Of a stretch of DNA of 64,000 nucleotides, positions 58,401 through 64,000 are shown one piece after another. Under the pieces are notes generated by a model that had not been told where the DNA came from, ran no database searches, and was given only the letters and a program-made list of their open reading frames with translations. The stretch is from the NCBI RefSeq assembly GCF_905171775.1, contig NC_053492.1:60080004-60144003 (forward strand), in the 5' to 3' direction. This DNA is from Rana temporaria (Eukaryota; Chordata; Amphibia; Anura; Ranidae). Numbering within the stretch: position 1 is the stretch's first letter; every line of letters starts with the position of its first letter. The translations under genes were made by a program, and so were the position numbers.

Positions 58401-60818
58401 GGCCTTCTGGAAAGCCTCAAGACCATAAGCGTGCGAACATGGTGTGCCAGGTGTGCCTGTGCACACCCTAATCACCCTGTGCTGCACAGATTGCCCCTGC
58501 TGCTTTGCTGCAGAGGAAGGGACTGGGGAATCTCTGTCCTCAGCCCCTTTCTTTTTCTCCAAAGTGGGACATCAGGGGTCTGTTTAGACTCCTGATATTT
58601 CACCAATGGGGCTCATAAAATAATTGTAAAAAACAAAATAATTAAAATATTATTGTAATTTTTTTCTTTGAAAAAAGGTAATACATTTTTTTTACTGACA
58701 CCAACCTCTGCCCTACTGACACCATCCACTGCTCTACTGACACCAACCTTTATAAATTTACACACATGCATGTATGTTTGAGCTTTGGGGTGCACACCCT
58801 AATGCAATAGGCTGCGCACACCTATGCTCAAGACACTAATGCCACGTACACACGATCGGTTCATCCGATGAAAACGGACCGATGGATTTTTTCATCAGAT
58901 ATCCAATGAAGCTGACTTTCATCAGTCTTGCCTACACACCATCAGTTAAAAATCTGATCGTGTCCAACGCGGTGACGTAAAACACAACAAAGTGTAGAGA
59001 AAAATGAAGTTCAATGCTTCCGAGCATGCGTCGACTTGATTCTGAGCATACATGGATTTTTGACCGATGGATTTCCCCACGATCGTTTTTTTAACCTTTA
59101 GAAAATTTTAAAACAGGTTCTATTTTTTTTCACCGATGGGAAAAAAAACGATGGGGCCCACACACGATCGGTTCGTCCCATTGAAAACAGTCCATCTGAC
59201 CGTTTTTATCAGACGAACCGATCGTGTGTACAGGGCATTAGGGGCATATATATAAAGCAACGCATCTGACATTCACCAAACATTCACTGCAGGTGAATCT
59301 TCCTGGTGTAAGTGTTTCAAAAGGTAGTGATTACAGCTTTAAATATGCCCCATGCATGCATTATTTTTAAATTGCTATTTCAAAGTGTTAGCATAAAAAA
59401 TAAAGTAAGTTTAGTTTGGCTTTAAGCCTCTTCCACGCGGGGTGGGCTCTGCTACGAGTCCGCTTGCTCAGTGGGGAATCTGCTGATCTCTGCTGAGCAG
59501 GCAGATGGCTGGTCAATGTGCGCTCCACTTATGCAGCGAGGACACAGACACAACCTGCTCTCTTTTATGGGTGAACGGATGTAAACAGACCGCCTGTCCG
59601 TTTACACCCGACTGTCATCTGATCCATTAGACAGAAGATATGGTTCCGGCTAATGAGATGGTTCCTGTAAGGACTGCGCAGGCGCAATCCTTGCCGACGG
59701 AAATCTCCGAACCTCGGCCGGCATCCAGGGCGACGTGGAATTTGAGGAAAGTGGCCAGTCGGCCTCACGTTCTCGCTTTGCTCAGACGGCTCGCTCCGCT
59801 TGCTCGGCCTCCTGTCTCTTTTTTTAACATCCTCCAATCCACGGGGATGTTAAAGAATGAGCCTGGATGCCGGCTGAGGTTCGGAAATTTCCGTTGGCAA
59901 GGATTGCACCTGCACAGTCCTTACAGGAACAATCTCGATAGGGGAACCTTAACGACAAGTCACTGACCAATCGGAAGCAGGTGTGAGACCCGTTTTCTGA
60001 TTGGCCAAAAAGAGAAGACTCCTGATTGGCTGCCGAGGAGGAGGGAGGAAATGGAAGCCGCCGCAAAGACCCATGGAGAGCAAGAAAACGATAGGCTGCC
60101 GCCGAGCAGGGGTGATGGGGTAAGTGCTACCGACTGGCGAGGGGGGTTGGGTGGCATACTGTTTGCCGCCCCCCCAAAAAAATTCCACCGTCCGCCACTG
60201 ACTGGGTCCCATATATTATTATTTGTCTGGTTAGGTATGCTTATTTGCCAAACTCTTAATAGGTAGAGACAGGAACTGTATATAACGTTTGTTGTATGTA
60301 TCTTCTTCACAGTCAGAATGAAAATTTGATGTATATACTCTAATAGCTACTGCTCCTATATCATCAGTGCCCACTAGTGGTCATAATGTGTTTCTATTTC
60401 CTGGCTGAAATATGGCCACTACATGGCACTGATGGTATAGGCACTCCACCTTTCAGAGAAAATACAACAAATATTTGTATTGACTGTGTGGATGTTTCTC
60501 ACATTCGTACCCAAAGGAAAACCACATGAGACAACACACAAATTCTGTACAGATTGTGTCCCTAGTGAAAGCTGAACCCAGGATCCCAGTGCAGGAAAGC
60601 TGCAGGGCTAACTACAATTACATAACTTTTGTTTTGTATTTTAACAGCTCAGAATATATCTCGCTGGGAAAGACCCTCTAAGATTGGTACCTTCGACCCC
60701 TCTTGTGACTGCTATCGGACTACTGATTTTGGATGGTACACCTTCATAACTCACTCCAGTCTACACCGCAGGAGCTTCCTGAAAAATGATGATCTTATCC
60801 TGTTTGTGGACTTCGTCG
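25489..60818 (+). CDS. MEP1A: Meprin A subunit alpha (astacin metalloprotease), 12 coding exons seen, 3' end beyond the window
   Basis: Zinc endopeptidase of the astacin family, in other vertebrates found at intestinal and kidney epithelia and cleaving peptides and matrix proteins. The twelve exons join to 1777 coding bases (592 codons plus one base) with no stop, and every splice phase is compatible. Domains by residue: signal peptide 1-23; propeptide with the FQGD aspartate-switch motif at 51-54; catalytic domain from about 62 to 255 with zinc site HEILHALGFYH at 151-161 and Met-turn SVMHY at 206-210; MAM domain about 262-427; MATH domain about 430-592. The sequence matches the alpha rather than the beta subunit in stretches such as HNFNTYDDN and SFLKNDDLI. 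Human MEP1A is about 746 residues, so roughly 150 C-terminal residues (inserted domain with the furin site, EGF, membrane anchor, tail) should lie downstream. Repeats fill the introns, but no exon is disrupted. N-glycosylation sequons are visible at NET 66-68 and NVS 136-138. Confidence 0.96.
26358..26632. repeat. Harbinger-like MITE (ctcggc subfamily), MEP1A intron 1
   Basis: Ends ttaggcctcgtacacatgac and gtgtgtacgaggcctaa; interior gagtttctcggc/ctcgacgag blocks. Confidence 0.75.
27039..27062. repeat. Poly-C tract
   Basis: A run of about 22 C in intron 1 next to an AT-rich stretch. Confidence 0.95.
28035..28056 (+). CDS. MEP1A: MEP1A exon 2 (22-nt microexon, propeptide)
   Basis: A 22-nt exon between a pyrimidine-rich acceptor (ttttgtttttcag) and the donor gtaaga. 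It encodes INHQTNL and the first base of a Glu codon completed by exon 3. Its reality rests on joining exons 1 and 3 in frame and on good splice sites; the sequence itself is poorly conserved propeptide. Confidence 0.75.
28163..28563. repeat. Harbinger-like MITE with TTA target duplication, intron 2
   Basis: TTA/TTA flanks; ends ggccttgtacacacgatagg and cctatcgtgtgtacaaggcc, a 20-bp perfect inverted pair. The interior holds the recurrent gcatgctcagaatcaagtcg block. Its left end lies about 107 bases past exon 2. Confidence 0.85.
28670..29340. repeat. CpG-rich gggccagattca-family MITE, left end worn
   Basis: The interior matches 3686-4422 (tacgccgattcagaaacgta, tttttctggcgtaaagttag), and the right end is ctgaatctagc. 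The left terminal motif is lost. Confidence 0.7.
29345..30895. other. Intron 2/3 sequence without recognised genes other than exon 3
   Basis: Apart from exon 3 (29589-29636) I see no coding signal. A triplicated ctatgagatc motif occurs at 30364-30393. Confidence 0.45.
29589..29636 (+). CDS. MEP1A: MEP1A exon 3 (acidic propeptide)
   Basis: 48 nt between ttttttacag and gtaagt. Encodes the acidic stretch ENEEAEEFKDIPELNV, which matches the character of the meprin propeptide (acidic, then DIxxxN). It begins and ends in phase 1, so its loss alone would keep the frame. Confidence 0.88.
30896..32637 (+). mobile_element. 5'-truncated L1-type LINE, C-terminal ORF2 part
   Basis: The plus-strand ORF at 30910-31500 has the L1 ORF2 C-terminal features YCWRCGIERGTLLHIFWTC (Cys/His motif). 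After the SINE insertion the frame resumes with WRDPRPPSVAGWLNRVRDIR and EDLVLSPQNKREQYTQT (31960-32087). The 3' end is AT-rich with ataaaataaaagtaataaat and an A-rich tail (32608-32632). Dead by truncation and by the SINE. Confidence 0.85.
31487..31785 (+). mobile_element. tRNA-derived SINE inserted in the L1
   Basis: The head has a polymerase III B box ggttcaaatcc (31534-31544) and an A-box-like gtggtgcagtgagtagcac (31488). The body has the widespread gagtttgcatgttctccc and tgcgtgggtttcctccgg block (about 31567-31612). The short gattcag near both borders may be a remnant of the target duplication. Confidence 0.75.
32814..32848 (+). CDS. MEP1A: MEP1A exon 4 (propeptide with aspartate switch)
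   Basis: 35 nt; acceptor ttttgatttccag, donor gtgagt. Encodes GQRLFQGDIMLP. FQGD is the astacin FxGD motif, whose Asp ligates the active-site zinc and keeps the zymogen latent. Confidence 0.93.
33283..33677. repeat. Harbinger-like MITE with TGA target duplication, intron 4
   Basis: TGA/TGA flanks; ends ggccgcgtacacacgatcag and tgatcgtgtgtacgcggcc. The interior is built of ccgatg/catcgg repeats. Same subfamily as 46431-46853 and 57865-58289. Confidence 0.85.
33679..33760. repeat. Truncated ctcggc-subfamily MITE abutting the previous one
   Basis: Starts aggcctcgtacacacgacc, has the inner gagtttctcggcaaaaa hairpin, then stops abruptly at the duplicated segment beginning ctaatctc. Confidence 0.7.
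33760..33891 (+). repeat. Duplicated segment, copy 1 (intron 4)
   Basis: About 130 bases from ctaatctctctataggcctc through gcgctcgtacgcccctaatg, repeated at 34686-34836 on the other side of exon 5 with few differences. Confidence 0.85.
34101..34500. repeat. MITE with taagacccttttcacactg ends
   Basis: Ends taagacccttttcacactg and cagtgtgaaagggctctaa; interior rich in gcgc/agcgct. Lies 72 bases before exon 5. Confidence 0.75.
34573..34648 (+). CDS. MEP1A: MEP1A exon 5 (propeptide/mature junction)
   Basis: 76 nt; acceptor tatttcttccag, donor gtaatc. Encodes NDRNALRNETYRWKFPIPY and on to ILADNL. The tryptic activation site of meprin alpha falls before NALR (Arg61-Asn62 here), followed by the WKFPIPY start of the catalytic fold. 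NET is a glycosylation sequon. Confidence 0.95.
34686..34836 (+). repeat. Duplicated segment, copy 2 (intron 5)
   Basis: See 33760-33891. Starts 37 bases after exon 5. Confidence 0.85.
35820..36121. repeat. Diverged inverted/direct low-complexity blocks with G and C runs
   Basis: Blocks of ctctctgtcacctacctttg and their inverses repeat three times, with runs of G (35916, 36000) and a 17-base C run (about 36105). Internal to the hAT-like element. Confidence 0.6.
36247..36643. repeat. MITE with aaggcctcattcacacg ends
   Basis: Ends taaggcctcattcacacg and cgtgtgaatgaggcctta. The interior holds cggactccgtcgctacggagtccg-like palindromes. Confidence 0.8.
36719..38579. mobile_element. hAT-like element nested in another hAT-like element; carries a minisatellite
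   Basis: ctttatac flanks both sides (36711-36718, 38580-38587). It starts CAGGGGTATTGAATTAC and ends CATTTAGTGATGCCCG. Subterminal gaggtccgg / gcggtccgaatggc blocks and a gggccgcatgtggcccgcgg palindrome lie near the ends. A strong hairpin (arms about 38322-38370 and 38376-38424: ggtgattggctgctagga / tcctagcagccaatcgcc) lies in the right part. Confidence 0.88.
37280..38115. repeat. 24-bp (left) and 23-bp (right) minisatellite with higher-order structure
   Basis: Left block: cagctccccccacattacag + tcct units, with a ggtcaccccaatttaacttc insert recurring at about 37289, 37459 and 37676. Right block from about 37808: cagtccccccacactccag + tcct with variable C-run length. About 33 units in total. 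Confidence 0.92.
38726..38751. repeat. (TA)n microsatellite
   Basis: About 13 TA units inside the outer hAT-like element. Confidence 0.95.
39229..39920. repeat. CpG-rich gggccagattca-family MITE with ata flanks
   Basis: Perfect inverted ends gggccagattca/tgaatctggccc, flanked by ata on each side (39226-39228, 39921-39923). The interior is related in reverse order to 3686-4422. Confidence 0.82.
39921..41640. other. Intron 5 sequence with worn retroelement remnants
   Basis: No gene recognised. On the minus strand a PLE pseudo-LTR-like block lies at 40430-40475 (ccctttgaaaacgt...cacgaaatgcatcaggg). Confidence 0.45.
41642..42190. repeat. Harbinger-like MITE with TAA target duplication
   Basis: TAA/TAA flanks; ends tgccgcatacacacgatcgt and cgatcgtgtatacgcggca. 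The interior aaaacg-rich hairpins resemble 3613-4795. Confidence 0.82.
43012..43129 (+). CDS. MEP1A: MEP1A exon 6 (catalytic domain, N-terminal half)
   Basis: 118 nt; acceptor ttttcatttcag, donor gtaaat, ends in phase 2. Encodes LNAKGAILKVFEMFRLKSC and VDFKPYEGE, the signature helix and Cys of the astacin N-subdomain. An 8.4-kb intron made almost wholly of nested repeats separates it from exon 5. Confidence 0.96.
43368..43445. repeat. (TA)n microsatellite, intron 6
   Basis: Nearly pure TA for about 76 bases, 240 bases after exon 6. Confidence 0.97.
43446..44089. other. Intron 6 sequence, probable old DNA-transposon remnant
   Basis: Contains a block (cagtgccttgaaaaagtacc, 43460) typical of Tc1-like terminal regions, without a transposase. 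Confidence 0.4.
44381..45973 (+). mobile_element. Tc1-like DNA transposon with long inverted ends
   Basis: Left end tacagtatctcacaaaagtg, right end gtactcacttttgtgag; about 220-base inverted terminal regions pair imperfectly (acaatgtaaagtagtgagtg / cactcaatactttacattgt). The internal gene is a broken transposase. Confidence 0.93.
44747..45727 (+). pseudogene. Tc1-type transposase, disabled
   Basis: Starts MAPHGKEIYEDLKKK with paired helix-turn-helix regions (FKKIAKTLELSCSMVAKTIQ, and GRPKKLS). The DDE part follows: LLSDETKNN (first Asp), GGGSVMVWGC, HDND (second Asp) and PDLNPIEHLWG (catalytic Glu). A TAA at 45128 breaks the frame, the frame shifts at about 45450-45470, and a further shift near 45610 is needed to reach the end at 45725. 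It cannot make transposase. Confidence 0.92.
46084..46259 (+). CDS. MEP1A: MEP1A exon 7 (zinc-binding active site)
   Basis: 176 nt; acceptor tttccgcccctag, donor gtcagt (non-consensus at the third base). Encodes CWSYVGD, the Cys-rich SIGSGCDHKAVIEHE segment and the zinc motif HEILHALGFYHEQSR. It contains the three zinc histidines (151, 155, 161) and the catalytic Glu152. All catalytic residues are present, so the protease should be active. Confidence 0.97.
46431..46853. repeat. Harbinger-like MITE with TTA target duplication, intron 7
   Basis: TTA/TTA flanks; ends ggccgcgtacacacggtcg and cgaccgtgtgtacgcggcc. Confidence 0.85.
47805..48002. repeat. Inverted repeat centred on a GAAACGCGC hammerhead-like motif
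   Basis: Arms cctgctgtgtgatagtgaat (47821) and attcactatcacacagcagg (47956). Near the centre CCACGATCCCA pairs with TGGGAGCGTGG around a gtgaaacgcgc core. No coding role. Confidence 0.75.
48155..48376 (+). CDS. MEP1A: MEP1A exon 8 (Met-turn, end of catalytic domain)
   Basis: 222 nt; acceptor tgtcttttttag. Encodes GHNFNTYDDN, the Met-turn SVMHYGPFSF and the IDLERLNRMYHC end of the astacin domain. Two donors overlap (48377 gtacgt and 48381 gtagca). Only 48377 leaves phase 1 to match exon 9, giving HCTAAP across the join, as in MEP1A. Confidence 0.95.
49114..49637. repeat. Palindromic MITE (taaagcggaggttcaccc family), intron 8
   Basis: Ends ttaaagcggaggttcaccc and gggtgaactcccgctttaa. The two halves are inverse copies, so both strands encode the same short shadow ORF. 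Confidence 0.88.
50816..50965 (+). CDS. MEP1A: MEP1A exon 9 (start of MAM domain)
   Basis: 150 nt; acceptor tgttcccttacag, donor gtaata. Encodes LLDQCSFEFINICGMVQG, then DDADWVHE and HTLVGRC, the opening of the MAM adhesion/dimerisation domain with its first conserved cysteines. Phase 1 at both ends. Confidence 0.95.
51334..52160 (-). mobile_element. CR1-type LINE 3' end (minus strand)
   Basis: The minus strand at 52090-51908 encodes ILPLFKSLVRPHLEFTVQFW and KVQRRATKLIRGMEELSYEE, the C-terminal RT signature of CR1/L2 LINEs. The 3' end reaches the cacaagtccatctagttcaa block and the repeated tacatagttacatagttagg at 51350. 5'-truncated. Confidence 0.8.
53352..53793. repeat. Harbinger-like MITE (gtccg subfamily), intron 9
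   Basis: Ends ggcctcgtacacacgaccg and gctcgtctgtacgcggcc. Sister of 7806-8240. Confidence 0.8.
54121..54336 (+). CDS. MEP1A: MEP1A exon 10 (MAM domain)
   Basis: 216 nt; acceptor cttcttcctgcag, donor gtatat. Encodes GYFMSFNTHGGS, then AVLESRILYPKR and QCLQFFYKMDGSP, closely matching MEP1A MAM strands. Phase 1 at both ends. Confidence 0.96.
54854..55028. repeat. Short MITE with aaggctccatgcacactga ends
   Basis: Right end tcagtgtgcatggagcct is the exact inverse. Confidence 0.8.
55084..55459. repeat. Harbinger-like MITE (ggaaaactg subfamily), intron 10
   Basis: Ends aagcctcgtacacatg and gtcgtgtacgaggcttt; interior ttttccc/gggaaaa repeats. Same subfamily as 61034-61351. Confidence 0.8.
56032..56739. 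repeat. CpG-rich gggccagattca-family MITE, intron 10
   Basis: Ends ggggtagattcaggtag and tctgaatacgggcc; the interior is the reverse orientation of 3686-4422 (aagttaccc/gggtaactttacgcc). Confidence 0.78.
57188..57661 (+). CDS. MEP1A: MEP1A exon 11 (end of MAM, most of MATH domain)
   Basis: 474 nt, the longest exon; acceptor tattttgcacag, donor gtaagt. Encodes DNDHNWKLTHVTLN, GGIVLDDITLSELPCP (end of MAM), then GVWTIRNFSQIL and the MATH/TRAF-like domain to DQVIP. Phase 1 at both ends. Confidence 0.96.
57865..58289. repeat. Harbinger-like MITE (ccgatg subfamily), intron 11
   Basis: Ends ggccgcgtacacacggtcag and cgaccgtgtgtacgcggcc. Close relative of 46431-46853 in inverse order. Confidence 0.83.
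58434..58831. repeat. Uninterrupted copy of the gcacaccctaatcacc repeat
   Basis: Shares both ends with the copy split by Tc1 at 44090-46078; ends near gcacaccctaatgcaatagg and ctgcgcacacctatg. Confidence 0.75.
58837..59240. repeat. Harbinger-like MITE, intron 11
   Basis: Ends taatgccacgtacacacgat and gatcgtgtgtacagggcatta. Confidence 0.8.
59641..59945. repeat. Palindromic element, second copy (gcgcaggcgcaatcc family)
   Basis: Matches 19687-19988 along its length. Here it is not inside the hAT MITE, which shows the palindromic element moves on its own. Confidence 0.72.
60648..60818 (+). CDS. MEP1A: MEP1A exon 12 (end of MATH domain)
   Basis: 171 nt; acceptor gttttgtattttaacag, donor gtaagt. 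Encodes RPSKIGTFDPSCDCYR, DFGWYTFITH and RRSFLKNDDLILFVDF. Ends in phase 1. No downstream exon (inserted domain, EGF) was recognised before 64000, so intron 12 is at least 3.2 kb. Confidence 0.95.
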
Positions 60819-61033
60819 GTAAGTTAGATGCTTTCAAGTCTCATAGTTTAATGGCTATAAGATATACACCGATTAGTCATAATTTTATGAACACCTACCT
60901 AATATTGAGTAGGTCCCCCTTTTGCTACCAAAACTGCCCTGGCCCATCAAGGCATGGACTCCACTAGACCTCTGAAAGTATGCTGTGGTATCTGGCCCCA
61001 AGCCTTCAGTAGCAGATCCTTAAAGTCCTGTAA

Positions 61034-61351
61034 AGCCTCGTACACACGGGCGGGTTTTCCGACGGGAAAACTGCCCAAAAACCGCCAGACGAAAAAATAG
61101 AGAACCTGCTCTCTTTTTTCCCGCCGGATTCCTAGCTGACTTTTTCCCGGCAGTTTTTGGCAGTTTTCTTATGGGAAAAACTGCGATGGAGCATACACAC
61201 GGTCGGGATTCCAGACCAAAGCTCTCATCAGAGTTTTCCTGACGGGAAAACCTCTCGTGTGTACAGGGGAAAAGTTACCGAGCAGGTTCTCGGTTTCCCC
61301 CTAGGATTTTCGACGGATCTTTTCGGGAATCCCAGTCGTGTGAACTAGGCA
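61034..61351. repeat. Harbinger-like MITE inside Tc1, TAA duplication
   Basis: The Tc1 sequence reads cctg-taa before and taa-gttgc after, so the 3-bp duplication is TAA. Ends agcctcgtacacacgg and cgtgtgaactaggca. Confidence 0.85.
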
Positions 61352-61453
61352 TAAGTTGCAAGGTGGGGGCTTCATGGACCTCATTGTTTTTTTTCAGCAC
61401 ATCCAACAGATCCCGAGACTATGGAAGTCAACACCTCAAACTCATTGTTATAT

Positions 61454-61983
61454 ACCTTAAAGGGTTAGTAAAGGAAAAATAATTTTCCTTTAAAATAACA
61501 AACATGTTATACTTACCTCCACTGTGCAGTTAGTTTTACACAGAGTGGCCCCGATCCACGTCTTCTGGGGTCCCACGGCGGCTATCTCTGGTCCTCCCCG
61601 CAAGTACTGACCACAGTCATGCGAGAGAGTTCGCATGGTGGTGAGTAATTGCGGGCACGCTCCCGTGATACAGCGAGCGGCCATAGCCCCTCAGCCCCGC
61701 CCCTCGGCCTATCACTCGGCCCTGCCTATCCCGTTGCGTCACTGGATGTGATTGACAGCAGTGCCAGCCAATGGCTGCGCTGCTCTCAATCCATCAGCTC
61801 TAGCCAATCAGCGGCCAGGCTGAGTGGCAAAGAGGATCTCGGGACTGAGCGCGGGACTTTCGAGGGGACAGGTAAGTATAATGGGGGCTCGGGGGGGGGG
61901 GGGGCGGCAGCATCAGTTGTTTTTTCACCTTAATGCATAGATTGCATTAAGGTGAATTTTTTTTTTCTTTACAACTCCTTTAA
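61454..61983. repeat. MITE of the cttaaagggtt family inside Tc1
   Basis: Ends cttaaagggttagtaaagg and tttacaactcctttaa. Includes a 14-base G run (about 61891-61904). Related to 6516-6935. Confidence 0.75.
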
Positions 61984-61984
61984 A

Positions 61985-62953
61985 CCAGTGTTTCTCAACC
62001 TTTTTTCAGTCAAGGCGCCCTTTAAAATTCTACACAATCTCAAGACACCCTATTCTAAAATTTTAGAAACTAAACTTAGGCCTAGTACACACTAGAGGAT
62101 TTATCCGCGGATACGGTCCACCGGACCGTTTCCGCGGATAAATCCTCTCGAGGATTTCCGCGGATTTGGATCCGATGGAGTGTACTCACCATCGGATCGA
62201 AATCCGCGCCGAAATCCCATCGCGATGACGTGTCGCGCCGTCGCCGCGATGATGACGCGGCGACGTGCGCGACGCTGTCATATAAGGAATTCCACGCATG
62301 CGTCGAATCATTACGACGCATGCGGGGGATCCATTCGGACGGATTGATCCGGTGAGTCTGTACAGACCAGCGGATCAATCCGTTGGGATGGATTCAAGCG
62401 GATAGATTTTAAAGCATGTCTTCAAATTTTTATCTTATTTTAAATCCATCCCAGGGGATAAAAATCCGCGGAAACAGATCCGCTGGATTGTACACACCAG
62501 GGGATCTATCCGCTGGAGCCGGTCCGTGGATCAATTCCAGCGGATGGATCCTCTCGTGTGTACGGGGCCTAATAGTTTTGCATAATGTAGCAACATCCAC
62601 ATTCATAGAACATTAGCAGTGATTTATTCTTCCAAAGCAAATACACCTTTGCACACTGGTACTGATTAGTATTCCAATGTTTCTCTTGACCGTTGGTTTC
62701 TCTCCCTTACTCAACTAATGTGACCCTGGTGCTGAAGTAGAGGGACAAGTGCCCGATGTCCTCCTTATCAACCGATGACATCATTGGTTGTTAGGATGCT
62801 GGCAGGTGGAAGACTGTAATGGTGCGCAATGAAATACGGTGGCTTTGTGTAACTAATAGGCAGGCTTGTATACAGGTTTTGGGCAATTTTGGGGTATTTT
62901 GCCAAGGCACCCCAGAAGACACTGGAAGGCACCCTGGTTGAAATAGGCTGCCT
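61985..62953. mobile_element. hAT-like MITE inside Tc1, itself split by a MITE
   Basis: Starts CAGTGTTTCTCAACC and ends GGTTGAAATAGGCTGC, with near-identical flanks (ctttaaac / cttaaacc). Interrupted at 62079-62569. Confidence 0.65.
62079..62569. repeat. Harbinger-like MITE, innermost insertion
   Basis: Ends ggcctagtacacacta and ctcgtgtgtacggggcc; interior ggatttatccgcgg/ccgcggataaatcc repeats. Confidence 0.78.
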
Positions 62954-63262
62954 TAAACCATCCTTGAACCATGTTTGCAGTGTGGCAGGGCGCATTATCC
63001 TGCTGCAAGAGGCCACTGCCATTAGGGAATACTGTTTCCATGAAGGGATGTACTGTACTTGATCAGCAACAGTGTTTATGTATGTGGAACATGTCAAATA
63101 ACCTCCAGATAATTGTCAGGACCCAAGGTTTCAAAGCAGAACATTACCCAAAGCAAAGCATTACCCAAAGCATACCCAAACATTACCCAAAGTCTCTGCC
63201 TTGGCTTGCCTTTCTAATTATATTTTCTGGAGCTCCCCATTAACCTCACGATAAAGTAAACC

Positions 63263-64000
63263 TTAACCGCTTAACGACCGCCGCATGCAAATATACGTCC
63301 ACAGAATGGCACGTACAGGCATATGGGCGTACATGTACGTCCCCGCCTTTCCGCAGGTCGGGGGTCCGATCGGGACCCCCCCCGCTACATGTGGCGGTCG
63401 GAAGCCCGCGGGGAGCGATCCGGGACGAGGGCGCGGCTATTTGTTTATAGCCGCTCCGTCGCAATCGCTCCCCAGAGCTGAAGAACAGGGAGAGCCGTAT
63501 GTAAACACGGCTTCCCCGTGCTTCACTGTGGCGGCTGCATCGATCAAGTCATCCCTTTTATAGGGAGACTCGATCGATGACGTCAGTCCTACAGCCACAC
63601 CCCCCTACAGTTGTAATCACACACTAGGTGAACCCTAACTCCTACAGCGCCCCCTGTGGTTAACTCCCAAACTGCAACTGTCATTTTCACAATAAACAAT
63701 GCAATTTAAATGCATTTTTTACTGTGAAAATGACAAAGGTCCCAAAAATGTGTCAAAATTGTCCGAAGTGTCCGCCATAATGTCGCAGTCACGAAAAAAA
63801 TCGCTGATCGCCGCCATTAGTAGTAAAAAAAATAATAATTAATAAAAATGCAATAAAACTATCCCCTATTTTGTAAACGCTATAAATTGTGCGAAAATCA
63901 ATCGATAAACGCTTATTGTGATTTTTTTTAACAAAAAAAGGTAGAAGAATACGTATCGGCCTAAACTGAGGGAAAAAAACATTTTTATATATGTTTTTGG
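63263..64000. repeat. TTAA-flanked MITE, reverse copy of 5454-6455, cut by the window edge
   Basis: Begins ttaaccgcttaacgaccgcc, the inverse of the right end of the first copy, and follows it in reverse through the atcgatcgatgacgtc hairpin and the aaaaatcgcaataagc region. Confidence 0.82.

Larger units (their letters stand above)
60865..63240 (-). mobile_element. Second Tc1-like transposon, broken into three pieces by later insertions
   Basis: Pieces 60865-61033, 61352-61453 and 62954-63240 form one continuous Tc1-type sequence. The minus strand encodes FPNGSGLLQQDNAPCHTANM (catalytic DN motif), and the left piece begins with the terminal sequence tacaccgattagtcataatt. The right part fades after about 63215, and the N-terminal half of the transposase is missing. 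Confidence 0.85.

Overview
The window reads as vertebrate genomic DNA, most probably from a frog (ranid-like). That placement is an inference. It rests on a large, intron-rich host gene buried in Penelope, DIRS, L1, CR1, Tc1, hAT and Harbinger-type elements, many of them CpG-rich MITEs. There is nothing prokaryotic here.

Host genes. From 25489 to beyond the right edge lies one plus-strand gene, the astacin-family metalloprotease meprin A subunit alpha (MEP1A). Twelve coding exons (25489-25557, 28035-28056, 29589-29636, 32814-32848, 34573-34648, 43012-43129, 46084-46259, 48155-48376, 50816-50965, 54121-54336, 57188-57661, 60648-60818) join in frame with GT/AG borders. They encode the signal peptide, propeptide, catalytic domain, MAM domain and MATH domain (592 codons plus one base). 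The C-terminal part (inserted domain, EGF, membrane anchor) lies past 64000. A compact block of GATA, CDX, HNF1-like, HNF4 and TATA-like sites sits just upstream of exon 1. A possible last coding exon of an unidentified upstream gene lies at 1666-1915.

Repeats left of the gene (1-25 kb). A divergent Penelope reverse-transcriptase fragment runs off the left edge. A DIRS-like retrotransposon (minus strand, about 6.95-19.53 kb) is cut into pieces by Harbinger-like MITEs, an hAT MITE and one 10.26-kb compound Penelope-like element (PLE, 8725-18986). The PLE is bracketed by a 14-bp target duplication. On the minus strand it consists of a 5'-truncated copy, a pseudo-LTR, intact overlapping ORF1 and ORF2, and a second pseudo-LTR; an inverted truncated copy adjoins it. 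At 20.7-23.05 kb, two TIR elements carry internal minisatellites.

Introns of MEP1A (25.5-64 kb). These hold a truncated L1 with a SINE inside it, a 3.6-kb hAT-like element with a second hAT-like element nested in it (each with its own 8-bp duplication), a dead Tc1 element inserted in another repeat, a CR1 3' end, many Harbinger-like MITEs and a (TA)n tract. Near the right end, a second Tc1 element is broken into three pieces by four later insertions.

I saw no tRNA, rRNA or CRISPR features. Family names for MITEs are inferred from terminal motifs and target duplications read by eye.
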